Source of the DNA: Pontivivens sp032464575
GTDB lineage: Bacteria > Pseudomonadota > Alphaproteobacteria > Rhodobacterales > Rhodobacteraceae
Assembly: GCA_032464575.1 (NCBI GenBank)
Contig: JAWDKM010000007.1
Location: 124,001 to 188,000 of the forward strand
Length of the DNA: 64,000 nt
Reading direction: 5' to 3'
Of this stretch, positions 26,594 to 34,642 are shown one piece after another (position 1 is the first letter of the stretch; every line of letters starts with the position of its first letter). A program made the position numbers and the translations under genes. Under the pieces are notes generated by a model. It saw only the letters and a program-made list of their open reading frames with translations, was not told the DNA's origin and did not search any database.

Positions 26594-26713
26594 GGGCCAT
26601 CTCCTCCGTTGGTGCGAAGGAGTTGCACCAGGTTGCCGCTTCCTCAATATGAAATTCGGAGATCCGCGACGGATACGAATGCCATTCGGCAAAGAGGGGT
26701 AAGCGAGCACACG

Positions 26714-27178
26714 ATGGACGATATCGACCGAAGGATATTAGCCGCTCTCGTGACGGACGCAGGGCAGAGCTATGCGAAGCTGTCCGAGCAGGTTGGGCTA
26801 TCGCCGCCCGCGGTGCATGACAGGGTGAAGAAGCTTCGTGGCTCCGGCGCCATCAAGGGCGTCGAGGCTCGAATCGATCCGGCACAGGTCGGCAAGGGTC
26901 TGCTTGCGTTTGTTCATCTCGACACCTCCGGCTGGGCCAAAGGACCGGTCGTGAAATTCCTGTCTGCACTTCCCGAGGTCGAAGAGGTGCATTCAGTGAC
27001 AGGCGACACCTCGATGATGCTCAAGGTGAGAGTTGCTGGAAGCACGGCGCTGGAGGGGCTGTTGCACCGACTCTATGACATTGACGGAGTGCAGGGCACC
27101 CGCAGCTACGTGGTGCTGTCGACATATCTCGAGAGACCACCGCTGCCTCAAATCACGCCAGATCTACCGGAGAGCTAG
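26714..27178 (+). CDS. Lrp/AsnC family transcriptional regulator
   Basis: A 154-residue protein with an N-terminal HTH (MDDIDRRILAALVTDAGQSY, then LSEQVGLSPPAVHDRVKKL) and a C-terminal RAM/AsnC ligand-binding domain (VEEVHSVTGDTSMMLKVRVA, LYDIDGVQGTRSYVVLSTYL). It is divergent from the MFS exporter and probably controls it in response to a small molecule such as an amino acid. It converges with the RHH gene, 2 nt between stops. Its codon use looks less GC-biased than most neighbours. Confidence 0.92.
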   Translation: MDDIDRRILAALVTDAGQSYAKLSEQVGLSPPAVHDRVKKLRGSGAIKGVEARIDPAQVGKGLLAFVHLDTSGWAKGPVVKFLSALPEVEEVHSVTGDTSMMLKVRVAGSTALEGLLHRLYDIDGVQGTRSYVVLSTYLERPPLPQITPDLPES

Positions 27179-27180
27179 TC

Positions 27181-27357
27181 CTACCGATGCTCCTCGACGA
27201 AACGGCGCATGAAATGGCGGATCTCCCGCGCAGCCGAGGTGTCGAGATCTTCGCACAACTGTACGAAGGCATCGCGCTCGGACTTCTCAACCCTGATGAC
27301 AAGCTGACTCGTCTTCTTGCCGGACTTTTTGACGCTCTTGTCCGATTTCTTGTTCAC
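27181..27357 (-). CDS. Ribbon-helix-helix DNA-binding protein
   Basis: A 58-residue protein with a GTG start (an in-frame stop just upstream excludes a longer form). It has a Lys-rich N-terminus (VNKKSDKSVKKSGKKTSQ), a beta strand LVIRVEKSERDAFVQLCEDL and a second helix region DTSAAREIRHFMRRFVEEHR, the RHH layout of CopG/Arc-type regulators. A perfect palindrome AATGTATATACATT starts 30 nt upstream of its start, suggesting autoregulation. No toxin partner is adjacent, so I do not call it an antitoxin. The opposite strand is also open here but shows no family features. Confidence 0.75.
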   Translation of the reverse strand: MNKKSDKSVKKSGKKTSQLVIRVEKSERDAFVQLCEDLDTSAAREIRHFMRRFVEEHR

Positions 27358-27386
27358 ATCTCATCTCGGGTCTTGATTGTGCAGCA

Positions 27387-27400
27387 AATGTATATACATT
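27387..27400. promoter_or_regulatory. Perfect 14-bp palindrome between the RHH gene and the apt leader
   Basis: AATGTATATACATT is a perfect palindrome between the divergent RHH gene (start 27357) and the tiny gene at 27462 that precedes apt. The position and the AT-rich core fit an RHH operator. It could control both directions. Confidence 0.55.
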
Positions 27401-27461
27401 CGATAGCGTGATGAACGACAGAATGCCCCAAAAGGGGCTCGTGGGAAAGAGGTGAGTACAG

Positions 27462-27581
27462 ATGAATATCGTGACGGCACAAGCGCTTGTTATCCGGGAT
27501 CGCTACGACTGGAACAAGCCGCACCTGACGTGGCTGCCCGAGCGGCTCTACCGCGCGTTCGCGGAGATCCGCCGCCGCTGA
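27462..27581 (+). CDS. Tiny protein before apt (39 aa), similar to the one after mtnP
   Basis: A 39-residue basic protein (MNIVTAQALVIRDRYDWNKP then HLTWLPERLYRAFAEIRRR) with GAGGTGAG 8 nt before the ATG. It ends 63 nt before apt and is probably the first gene of that transcript. It shares a W....LxWLP..[VL]Y pattern and an M-x-[VI] opening with the 51-residue product at 25300-25455. Function and family unknown. It may be a leader peptide or a small regulatory protein. Confidence 0.55.
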   Translation: MNIVTAQALVIRDRYDWNKPHLTWLPERLYRAFAEIRRR

Positions 27582-27644
27582 GGCTTGCGCATCGGGGCTG
27601 GCCTGCGCCACAAGGGCGAGGTTCGTCCAGCCGCAGGGGCCCCG

Positions 27645-28184
27645 ATGGTGAAAACCAAGACCATCCAAGACTACATCCGCACGATTCCGGACTTCCCTCA
27701 CGAAGGGATCATGTTCCGGGACGTGACGACGCTTTTCAACGATGCGCGCGGCTTTCGCATGGCCGTGGACATGCTGCTGCACCCCTTCGCCGGCCAACCC
27801 ATCGACCGGGTCGCGGGTCTGGAGGCGCGTGGCTTCATCCTGGGCGGAGCGGTGGCGCACCAGCTCGGCATCGGGTTTATCCCTATACGCAAGGCAGGCA
27901 AGCTGCCCCATGACCGGATCGCACAGGACTATCAGCTCGAATACGGCCAGACGACGGTCGAGATCCACACCGATTCGATCCAGGCGGGCGAAAGCGTCCT
28001 GATCGTGGACGACCTGCTTGCAACCGGCGGCACGGCCGAGGCCGGTATAAAGCTGATCGAGCGGTTGGGCGGAAAGGTCGCGGGCTGCGCCTTTGTCGTC
28101 GATCTGCCTGAACTGGGCGGGCGAAAGCGACTGGAGGCAATGGGCGTCGACGTGCACGCGCTGACGGCATTCGAAGGATCCTAG
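27645..28184 (+). CDS. apt: Adenine phosphoribosyltransferase
   Basis: A 179-residue purine salvage enzyme making AMP from adenine and PRPP. It has TIPDFPHEGIMFRDVTTLFN, RVAGLEARGFILGGAVA, KAGKLPHD, and the PRPP loop VLIVDDLLATGGTAEAG. The start MVKTKTIQDYI fits homologues; an in-frame ATG 60 nt upstream would add residues not found in the family. A strong terminator follows. It probably works with mtnP, which generates adenine. Confidence 0.96.
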   Translation: MVKTKTIQDYIRTIPDFPHEGIMFRDVTTLFNDARGFRMAVDMLLHPFAGQPIDRVAGLEARGFILGGAVAHQLGIGFIPIRKAGKLPHDRIAQDYQLEYGQTTVEIHTDSIQAGESVLIVDDLLATGGTAEAGIKLIERLGGKVAGCAFVVDLPELGGRKRLEAMGVDVHALTAFEGS

Positions 28185-28276
28185 CCGGCGTTAACCATCT
28201 ATTTACCCAGTGGGCCTATGCCGGACCTGTCGGGGACATGGAGATCCGACAGCTGCTTGCTGGACCAGTGGTCCCG

Positions 28277-28312
28277 ACGGCGCCCCCTTTTCACCCCACT
28301 AGGGGGCGCCGT
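28277..28312. terminator. Two-way terminator between apt and the FAD oxidase gene
   Basis: Perfect 12-bp stem: ACGGCGCCCCCT (28277-28288) pairs with AGGGGGCGCCGT (28301-28312) around a 12-nt loop, followed by TT on the + strand. It lies between convergent genes and ends 1 nt before the stop of the minus-strand gene. Confidence 0.8.
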
Positions 28313-28313
28313 T

Positions 28314-29711
28314 TCATCCTTCGCGCAGGATGACGCCGGGATTCAGTATCCCGCGCGGATCGAGCGCGGCCTTGATCGCCCGCATCGCCGCCAGCCGCCC
28401 GGGATCGCCATAGCGTTCCAGATCACCCGTCTTCAGCCGCCCGACGCCATGCTCCGCGCTGACGGACCCGCCGAGTTCCACGACGAGGTCGTGGACCACG
28501 CGCTGGACCGCGTCCCGCTCGGCGGCGTACTCGCGCCGGTCCCGTCCCGCTGCGGGGAACGCGTTATAGTGCAGGTTTCCGTCGCCTACATGACCGAAAC
28601 AGTTGATCCGGGCGTCTGGCGCAACGCCGGCCACCGCGGCGCGCCCGCGCTCGATGAACTCCGAGAGGCGCGACAGGGGAACGGAGATATCGTGAGAGCT
28701 GATTGAACCGGTGAGGCGGTTCGCCTCCGGAATGGTCTCGCGAACGGCCCACAGCGCGCTGCGCTGCGCGGCGTTCTGGGCGATGACAGCATCGGAAACT
28801 GCGCCGCGCTCGAAGGCCGAGGCCAGCGCCGCCTCCAGCCCCTCCGCCGTACCATGCGCCCCACCAACCTCGATGAGGACCATCCAGTCAGGTCGGGTCT
28901 CGAGCGGATGGGCCATGGCCGGAAAGTGCTCGGCAAGGAAATCGAGACCCTGACGGTGCATCAACTCGAAGGCCGAAACCACCTCGCCCAGCCGCCCCTG
29001 AAGGTCCTGCAACAAATCGAGCGCATCGGCCGGGCCATCCACCGCGAGAAAAGCCGTCGCCGTCTCCGCCGGCCGCGGCAGAAGCCGCAGGCTCGCCGCC
29101 GTGATGATGCCTAGCGTCCCTTCGGAGCCGATCAGGAGATGGCGCAGGTCGTAGCCCGTGTTGTCCTTCCGCAGGTGCTTCAGGTCGCGGATCACGGTCC
29201 CGTCGGCCAGCACCGCCTCCATGCCCAGCACCAGGTCGCGCGCGTTGCCGTAGCGCAGTACGTTCACACCGCCCGCGTTGGTGGCCAGCACGCCGCCTAT
29301 GCGGGCGGTGCCTTCCGACGCGATCGAGAGAGGGAAGAGACGGCCCGCCTGCTCCGCCGCCTGCTGGACTTCGGCGAGGGTGACACCGGCCTCGACGATC
29401 AGGGCGCCGTCGGCGGCGGCGACCTCCCGCACCTTGTTCATCCGCTCCAGTGAGAGCAGCACGGCGCCGCCCGCCTCATGCACCTGTCCGCCGACGAGAC
29501 CGGTGCCGCCACCATAGGGCACGACCGGCACGCCCGCCTCGTTGCAGGTGGCCAGCAGGGCCGACACGCCATCGACATCGCGGGGGCGCAACAATGGGGC
29601 CGAGGCCCCGCGCCACCGGCCCCGCGGCTCCTCCAGATAGGCTGGCGCTGCCTCGGTCAGGCCGAGGTCCAGCGCGCGCAGGCGGTCGAGAAAGGCGTCA
29701 TCGAGCGGCAT
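28314..29711 (-). CDS. FAD-binding oxidoreductase (GlcD / D-lactate dehydrogenase type)
   Basis: A 465-residue flavoprotein of the VAO/PCMH family. The FAD-binding PCMH domain includes VPVVPYGGGTGLVGGQV, IGGVLATNAGGVNVLRYGNA and LLIGSEGTLGIITAASLRLL. The C-terminal FAD-oxidase_C domain ends VSAEHGVGRLKTGDLERYGD and NPGVILREG. Family members oxidise 2-hydroxyacids such as D-lactate, D-2-hydroxyglutarate or glycolate and pass electrons onward. The substrate is not predictable here. GGAGG precedes the chosen ATG. Confidence 0.92.
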   Translation of the reverse strand: MPLDDAFLDRLRALDLGLTEAAPAYLEEPRGRWRGASAPLLRPRDVDGVSALLATCNEAGVPVVPYGGGTGLVGGQVHEAGGAVLLSLERMNKVREVAAADGALIVEAGVTLAEVQQAAEQAGRLFPLSIASEGTARIGGVLATNAGGVNVLRYGNARDLVLGMEAVLADGTVIRDLKHLRKDNTGYDLRHLLIGSEGTLGIITAASLRLLPRPAETATAFLAVDGPADALDLLQDLQGRLGEVVSAFELMHRQGLDFLAEHFPAMAHPLETRPDWMVLIEVGGAHGTAEGLEAALASAFERGAVSDAVIAQNAAQRSALWAVRETIPEANRLTGSISSHDISVPLSRLSEFIERGRAAVAGVAPDARINCFGHVGDGNLHYNAFPAAGRDRREYAAERDAVQRVVHDLVVELGGSVSAEHGVGRLKTGDLERYGDPGRLAAMRAIKAALDPRGILNPGVILREG

Positions 29712-29742
29712 GACCTCCACATAACCCTGGAATCCGGGCCTG

Positions 29743-30582
29743 TCATGCGAACTCGGGCACCATGCGCGGCCAGGCCGCGGCGGAGCGGCGGGCGAAACCC
29801 GCGACATGCCCGATCCCCTTCAACCCCACGGCCCGCGGCGCGATGGAGCGGAAGCTGATCTCGGCCAGCGGATAGAACGCAGCCAGCGCCCGTACCCGGT
29901 CCGGCGGGATCATCACGTCATCCTCGAAAGCGACGAGCTCCACTGGGCAGCGCACGCGCCCCGGCTGCGGCTCCGGCATGACGCCACCCCAGTCGACGCG
30001 GTGGAAACCGCGGCTGGTGCACCAGCGCCGCCATTGCCAGAACACCCCGGCGGGCAGGTTCGCCTTCAGACCCAGAGCGGCCCCCGGCAGGTAGCCGCGC
30101 AGCCGCGTCGCCAGCGGCCCGATCAGGAACCAGAACGCCAGCACCTGCGGCATGAAGTGCCACGGGTGCCGCGTCCAGTGCGCGGGGCCGGAGGCGATGG
30201 CGATGTGCCGCTCGATCCGATCCGCGTTCTCGTGAAAGGCGAGGCACATGCCTCCCAGCGAGTGCCCGATGGTCCAGACCGGCAGATCGGGGAAGGTGGC
30301 AAGAGCATGATCGAGCGCGGCCGACTGGTCCCCGACGCCCCAGTCCGACATGCGCGCACGCGACCGCCGCACAGGGCCGTCCGCCGACCATCCGGTGTCG
30401 CGATAATCGTAGATCAGCACATGGACCCGGCGTTGCGCCGCCATCCAGTCGGCGAAGGGACCGTAGTAGCCCGCCGGAACACCGGTGGCACCGTGCAGTA
30501 CGGCAACCGCCCGTGGCACATCGGCAAAGCGCCATTCGCCCGCCAGCCGGGCCCCGTCGTCGCTCGTGAATGTCGTTCGCAT
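29743..30582 (-). CDS. Alpha/beta hydrolase
   Basis: A 279-residue serine hydrolase. The nucleophile elbow is WTIGHSLGGMCLAF, an oxyanion region VAVLHGATGVPAGYYGPFAD precedes it, and KGIGHVAGFARR near the end gives the catalytic His. The type resembles COG4757-like predicted hydrolases. It is divergent from a TetR regulator with a palindrome just outside its start, so it is probably repressed by that protein. Substrate unknown. Confidence 0.88.
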   Translation of the reverse strand: MRTTFTSDDGARLAGEWRFADVPRAVAVLHGATGVPAGYYGPFADWMAAQRRVHVLIYDYRDTGWSADGPVRRSRARMSDWGVGDQSAALDHALATFPDLPVWTIGHSLGGMCLAFHENADRIERHIAIASGPAHWTRHPWHFMPQVLAFWFLIGPLATRLRGYLPGAALGLKANLPAGVFWQWRRWCTSRGFHRVDWGGVMPEPQPGRVRCPVELVAFEDDVMIPPDRVRALAAFYPLAEISFRSIAPRAVGLKGIGHVAGFARRSAAAWPRMVPEFA

Positions 30583-30591
30583 GGCCCGCTC

Positions 30592-30609
30592 CTATGGTGA
30601 TCGCCATAG
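30592..30609. promoter_or_regulatory. 18-bp near-perfect palindrome (candidate TetR operator)
   Basis: CTATGGTGATCGCCATAG is an 18-bp palindrome with one mismatched pair. It lies between the divergent hydrolase (start 30582) and TetR (start 30659) genes. A second half-site GATCACCATA follows at 30631-30640. This is the expected layout for TetR autoregulation. Confidence 0.6.
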
Positions 30610-30658
30610 AACGAGCTGTAGCACTAGACCGATCACCATACAATGGCTAGAAAGGATC

Positions 30659-31216
30659 ATGCCGCGCCCGTCCGATGCCAAGTCCCGCCTGATCGACACC
30701 GCCATCCGCCTGTTCCGCCGCCGCGGTTATAACGGCGTCGGGCTGACAGAGCTGCTCGAGGTCTCTGGCGCGCCGAAGGGCAGCTTCTACCACCACTTCC
30801 CCGGCGGGAAGGAGGAGCTCGCGGCTGCGGCGGTCCGCACCGCCGGCCATCGGATCGCGGAGTTGATGGAAACGGCCTTCGCTGACGTGTCCGGTATGGA
30901 CGAAGGGGCGGAGCGGCTCGCGCGATTGATCGCGGAAGGCTTCGCCGCGTCCGACTACACAGCCGGTTGCCCGGTCACGACGGTCCTGCTCGACACCGTG
31001 CCCCAGTCCGAGGTCATGAGCCGGGCCGGTCGCGCCGCCTTTGCAGAGTGGCGCGCGGTGCTGGTCCGCCACGCCGAACGCCTTGGCGATGATCGGGATA
31101 TCGACGCGATGGGCACCGCCCTGCTGACCACGATCGAGGGAGGATGGATGCTCGCCCGCATCCAGCGCAGCCCGGAGCCGATCCTGATGGCGGGCCGCGC
31201 CTTCCGCATGGCCTGA
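30659..31216 (+). CDS. TetR/AcrR family transcriptional regulator
   Basis: A 185-residue protein with an N-terminal TetR HTH (RLIDTAIRLFRRRGYNGVGL, then TELLEVSGAPKGSFYHHFP) and a helical C-terminal domain with a TetR_C-like pattern CPVTTVLLDTVPQSEV, as in YcdC/LfrR-like repressors. It is divergent from the alpha/beta hydrolase and is likely its repressor. The ligand is unknown. Confidence 0.92.
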   Translation: MPRPSDAKSRLIDTAIRLFRRRGYNGVGLTELLEVSGAPKGSFYHHFPGGKEELAAAAVRTAGHRIAELMETAFADVSGMDEGAERLARLIAEGFAASDYTAGCPVTTVLLDTVPQSEVMSRAGRAAFAEWRAVLVRHAERLGDDRDIDAMGTALLTTIEGGWMLARIQRSPEPILMAGRAFRMA

Positions 31217-31222
31217 GGCTAT

Positions 31223-31290
31223 CGGATTCGCTCAAATATCCATGTCGGCCCGGCGATCGCCCTCCCGCCATGGAGATTTGGACGAATCCG
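31223..31290. repeat. Long imperfect hairpin between tetR and thrC
   Basis: Arms 31223-31244 and 31269-31290 are 22 nt each, with 19 of 22 positions pairing, around a 24-nt loop. The left arm holds GCTCAAATATCC, related to the CAAATATCC core of the intergenic repeats at 22965 and 36165. It probably ends tetR transcription. Confidence 0.6.
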
Positions 31291-31368
31291 AATGTATGGA
31301 TGACGCATTCCTACTTTCCCGCTTTCCATCCCGCCGCTATTGAGGGCGCCGCGAGCGAGAGGGACACC

Positions 31369-32751
31369 ATGCGCTACATCTCCACCCGGGGGCAGGCCCC
31401 CGTCCTGAACTTCGAGGAGGCGATGCTGAGCGGTCTGGCCCGCGACGGCGGTCTCTACGTGCCCGAAAGTTGGCCGAGCTTCAGCAACCCCGAGATTGCA
31501 GACATGGCCGGGCAGACCTACGAGGAGGTCGCCTTCCGCGTCATGAGGCCGTTCATCGGCGATGCCTTCACCGATGAGGAGTTCCGAGGGATCATCGCGC
31601 GCGCCTATCAGGGCTTCGGTCACGTCACCCGCGTTCCGCTGGTCCAGACCGGGGCGAACGACTGGCTTATGGAACTGCACCACGGGCCGACGCTGGCCTT
31701 CAAAGACGTGGCCATGCAGCTCATCGGGCAGATGTTCGAGCTGGCGCTGAAGCGGCGAGGCAGCCGTGTGACCATCGTGGGCGCGACTTCCGGCGACACC
31801 GGCTCCGCGGCGATCGAGGCGTTCCGGGGTCTCGACGCGGTCGACGTCTTCATCCTCTACCCCCACGGCCGGGTGAGCGAGGTGCAGCGACGGCAGATGA
31901 CGACGCCTGTCGAGGCGAATGTCCACGCGCTCGCCATCGACGGGGATTTCGACACCTGCCAGCAGCTCGTGAAGGACATGTTCAACGACCTCGCCTTCCG
32001 CGACCGGGTGGGGCTGGCGGGCGTGAACTCGATCAACTGGGCGCGGGTGCTGGCGCAGGCGGTGTACTACTTCACCGCCGCCACGGCCCTCGGCGCACCC
32101 GCGCGCACCATCGATTTCACGGTGCCGACCGGCAATTTCGGCGACATCTTCGCGGGTTATGTGGCCAAGCGCATGGGCCTGCCCATCGGCAAGCTGATCA
32201 TCGCCACCAACCAGAACGACATCCTGCACCGCACGCTGGAATCGGGCGCGCATGAGAAGCACGGCGTCACGCCGTCGATCAGCCCGTCCATGGACATCCA
32301 GGTTAGCTCCAATTTCGAGCGCCTGCTCTTCGATCTCTACGATCGCGAGGGGGATGCGGTGGCGCAGCTCATGACCGAGTTGAAGGAGAACGGACGCTTC
32401 GACCTTTCCCAAGGCGCGCTCGACGAACTGCGGGAGGAGTTCGCCTCGGGCCGGGTCGGGGAGGACGAGACCTCCGCCGAGATCGCGCTGATGGCGAAGC
32501 TCACCGGTCATATCCTCTGCCCCCACACCGCCATCGGCACCCGTGTCGCGCGGGAGCATCTGGACGCCAACCCCATGGTCACGCTGGCCACCGCCCATGC
32601 CGCGAAGTTCCCCGACGCGGTGGAGGCCGCGACCGGCCACCGGCCCGCCCTGCCACCCCGCATGGCCGACCTCTACGACCGCGCGGAGCGGGTGACGCGG
32701 CTGCCCGGCGAGCTCGCTGCGCTGCAACGGCATATTGAACAAAACCACTGA
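31369..32751 (+). CDS. thrC: Threonine synthase
   Basis: A 460-residue PLP enzyme that converts O-phosphohomoserine to threonine, the last step of threonine biosynthesis. It starts MRYISTRGQAPVLNFEEAML and has the PLP Lys112 in GPTLAFKDVAMQ, VGATSGDTGSAAIEAFRG and VPTGNFGDIFAGYVAKRMGL. The length fits the long (yeast/E. coli-like) type. GAGAGGG precedes the ATG. It is followed by an M16 peptidase, a common alphaproteobacterial neighbour order. Confidence 0.96.
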   Translation: MRYISTRGQAPVLNFEEAMLSGLARDGGLYVPESWPSFSNPEIADMAGQTYEEVAFRVMRPFIGDAFTDEEFRGIIARAYQGFGHVTRVPLVQTGANDWLMELHHGPTLAFKDVAMQLIGQMFELALKRRGSRVTIVGATSGDTGSAAIEAFRGLDAVDVFILYPHGRVSEVQRRQMTTPVEANVHALAIDGDFDTCQQLVKDMFNDLAFRDRVGLAGVNSINWARVLAQAVYYFTAATALGAPARTIDFTVPTGNFGDIFAGYVAKRMGLPIGKLIIATNQNDILHRTLESGAHEKHGVTPSISPSMDIQVSSNFERLLFDLYDREGDAVAQLMTELKENGRFDLSQGALDELREEFASGRVGEDETSAEIALMAKLTGHILCPHTAIGTRVAREHLDANPMVTLATAHAAKFPDAVEAATGHRPALPPRMADLYDRAERVTRLPGELAALQRHIEQNH

Positions 32752-32793
32752 GTGCTTATTGAAGGAACTTCGTTTGAACAGCATCGAGTTCCC

Positions 32794-34056
32794 ATGACCG
32801 TCCAGATCCACCGCCTTGCCAACGGCGTTCGCATCGTGACCGAGAACATGCCCGGCCTGAAGAGCGCCTCGCTCGGCGTCTGGGTCACGGCGGGCGGGCG
32901 GCACGAGACGGCGGAGCAAAACGGCATCGCGCACTTCCTCGAACACATGGCTTTCAAGGGCACGGCGCGGCGCAACGCGCTCCAGATCGCGGAGGCGATC
33001 GAGGATGTGGGCGGGTACATGAACGCCTACACGAGCCGCGAGATGACGGCCTACTACGCCCGCGTGCTGGCCGAGGACGTGGACCTTGCCTTCGACGTGA
33101 TCTCCGACATCGTGCTGAATTCCACCTTCGATCCGAAGGAGATCGAGGTGGAGCGCGGCGTGATCCTTCAGGAGATCGGGCAGGCGCTGGACACGCCGGA
33201 CGACATCATCTTCGACTGGCTGCAGGAAACGGCCTATCCGCGGCAGCCCTTCGGCCGAACGATCCTAGGCCCGGCCGAGCGGGTGCGCAGCTTCACCCGG
33301 GCCGACTTCCAGCGCTTCATTGCCGACCAGTACGGGCCGGAGAACCTGATCGTCGCTGCGGCCGGCGGTGTGGACCATGACCGGATTGTGCGGCTGGCGG
33401 AAGCGGCCTTCGGCGGGCTCACCCGGCGCCCCAGCCCGGACCACGCGCCCGCGACCTTCACCGGCGGCGAACTGCGGCAGGTCAAGGAGCTGGAGCAGGC
33501 GCATTTCACCTTCGCGCTGGAAAGCTCCGGCTACCGCGCCGACGACATCTACGACAGCCAAGTTTTTGCTACGGCGATGGGCGGCGGCATGTCCTCCCGC
33601 CTGTTCCAGGAGGCGCGGGAGAAGCGGGGGCTGTGCTACACTATCTTCGCGCAGCCGGGCTCCTATGCCGATACCGGAATGCTCACGATCTATGCCGGGA
33701 CGAGCGCCGAGGATGTCGCGGGCCTTGCCGAGCTCACCGTCGATGAGCTGCGCCGCGCCGCAGGTGAGATGAGCGAGGCGGAGATCGCACGGGCCAAGGC
33801 GCAGATGAAGGCGGGTCTGCTGATGGGTCTCGAGAGTCCGTCGAGCCGGGCCGAACGCCTTGCCCGCCTGCTCGCCATCTGGGACCGGGTGCCCGATCTG
33901 GACGAGACGGTGGCGAAGATCGATGCCGTGACGGCCCGCTCCGTGATGGACCATGCCGCGCGGCTGGCAGGCTCGGGACGGACGGCGATGGCAGTCTACG
34001 GTCCGGTCGGAAGCACCCCACCGCTCGAGGCGCTGACCGCCCGGCTCGCCGCCTGA
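32794..34056 (+). CDS. M16 family zinc metallopeptidase (mitochondrial processing peptidase-like)
   Basis: A 420-residue protein with the inverted zinc motif HFLEH (His47, Glu50, His51) and the distant Glu in DPKEIEVERGVILQEIGQAL. The C-terminal half has SRLFQEAREKRGLCYTIFA, the M16 Arg/Tyr region. Bacterial relatives (PqqL/Ymxg type) degrade peptides and are close to mitochondrial processing peptidase beta. The ATG at 32794 (MTVQIHRLANGVRIVTENMP) is chosen by homology. The upstream GTG at 32752 is open but unlikely, and the ribosome-binding site is weak in either case. Confidence 0.92.
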   Translation: MTVQIHRLANGVRIVTENMPGLKSASLGVWVTAGGRHETAEQNGIAHFLEHMAFKGTARRNALQIAEAIEDVGGYMNAYTSREMTAYYARVLAEDVDLAFDVISDIVLNSTFDPKEIEVERGVILQEIGQALDTPDDIIFDWLQETAYPRQPFGRTILGPAERVRSFTRADFQRFIADQYGPENLIVAAAGGVDHDRIVRLAEAAFGGLTRRPSPDHAPATFTGGELRQVKELEQAHFTFALESSGYRADDIYDSQVFATAMGGGMSSRLFQEAREKRGLCYTIFAQPGSYADTGMLTIYAGTSAEDVAGLAELTVDELRRAAGEMSEAEIARAKAQMKAGLLMGLESPSSRAERLARLLAIWDRVPDLDETVAKIDAVTARSVMDHAARLAGSGRTAMAVYGPVGSTPPLEALTARLAA

Positions 34057-34061
34057 GCGCC

Positions 34062-34640
34062 ATGCGCCTGATCCGCCGACCGACCCCGGTACTGATGACG
34101 GACCGGCTCTACCTCCGGCCGCCCGTCCTCGACGATCACACGCAGTGGGCACGGCTGCGGCGGGAGGGATGGGACTTCCTCGCACCCTGGGAACCGGCCC
34201 GTGCGCCCGATCACCTGAGCCGCTCGTCGTTCCGCGGGCGGGTGCACTGGTCGCGGCAGGCGATCCGGGGCGACCGCGCGGTGCCGCTCTTCCTGTTCCG
34301 GCGGGAGGACGATCGCCTCGTCGGCGCCATCACGCTCGACAACATCCAGCGCGGACCGGCGCAGTACTGCACGGTCGGCTACTGGATCGGAGCGAACCAC
34401 GCGCGTCAGGGCTACATGCGGGAGGCGCTGATCCGGACCGTCGAACACGCCTTCGACGAATTGGACATCAGCCGCGTGCAGGCCGCCTGCCTGCCGGAGA
34501 ATGCGGCATCGCGCGGGCTGCTGGAGCGCTGCGGTTTCAAGTACGAAGGGATCGCGAAAAGCTACCTACACATTGCCGGACGCTGGCGGAACCACGTGAT
34601 CTATGCCGCACTGCGCGCAGACCGCATCGGAAACGGGTAA
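34062..34640 (+). CDS. GNAT N-acetyltransferase, RimJ/RimL type
   Basis: A 192-residue protein starting with MTDRLYLRPPVLDDHTQWAR inside the N-terminus, the acetyl-CoA loop in GYWIGANHARQGYMREALIR, and the C-terminal VQAACLPENAASRGLLERCG. This pattern matches ribosomal-protein alanine N-acetyltransferase-like enzymes. It begins 5 nt after the M16 gene and is likely cotranscribed with thrC and the peptidase. The actual target is unproved. Confidence 0.88.
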   Translation: MRLIRRPTPVLMTDRLYLRPPVLDDHTQWARLRREGWDFLAPWEPARAPDHLSRSSFRGRVHWSRQAIRGDRAVPLFLFRREDDRLVGAITLDNIQRGPAQYCTVGYWIGANHARQGYMREALIRTVEHAFDELDISRVQAACLPENAASRGLLERCGFKYEGIAKSYLHIAGRWRNHVIYAALRADRIGNG

Positions 34641-34642
34641 GC

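Noticed and set aside
27187..27411. 74-residue plus-strand open frame between the Lrp gene and apt
   Set aside because: The opposite strand encodes a convincing ribbon-helix-helix protein and this frame has no features of its own.
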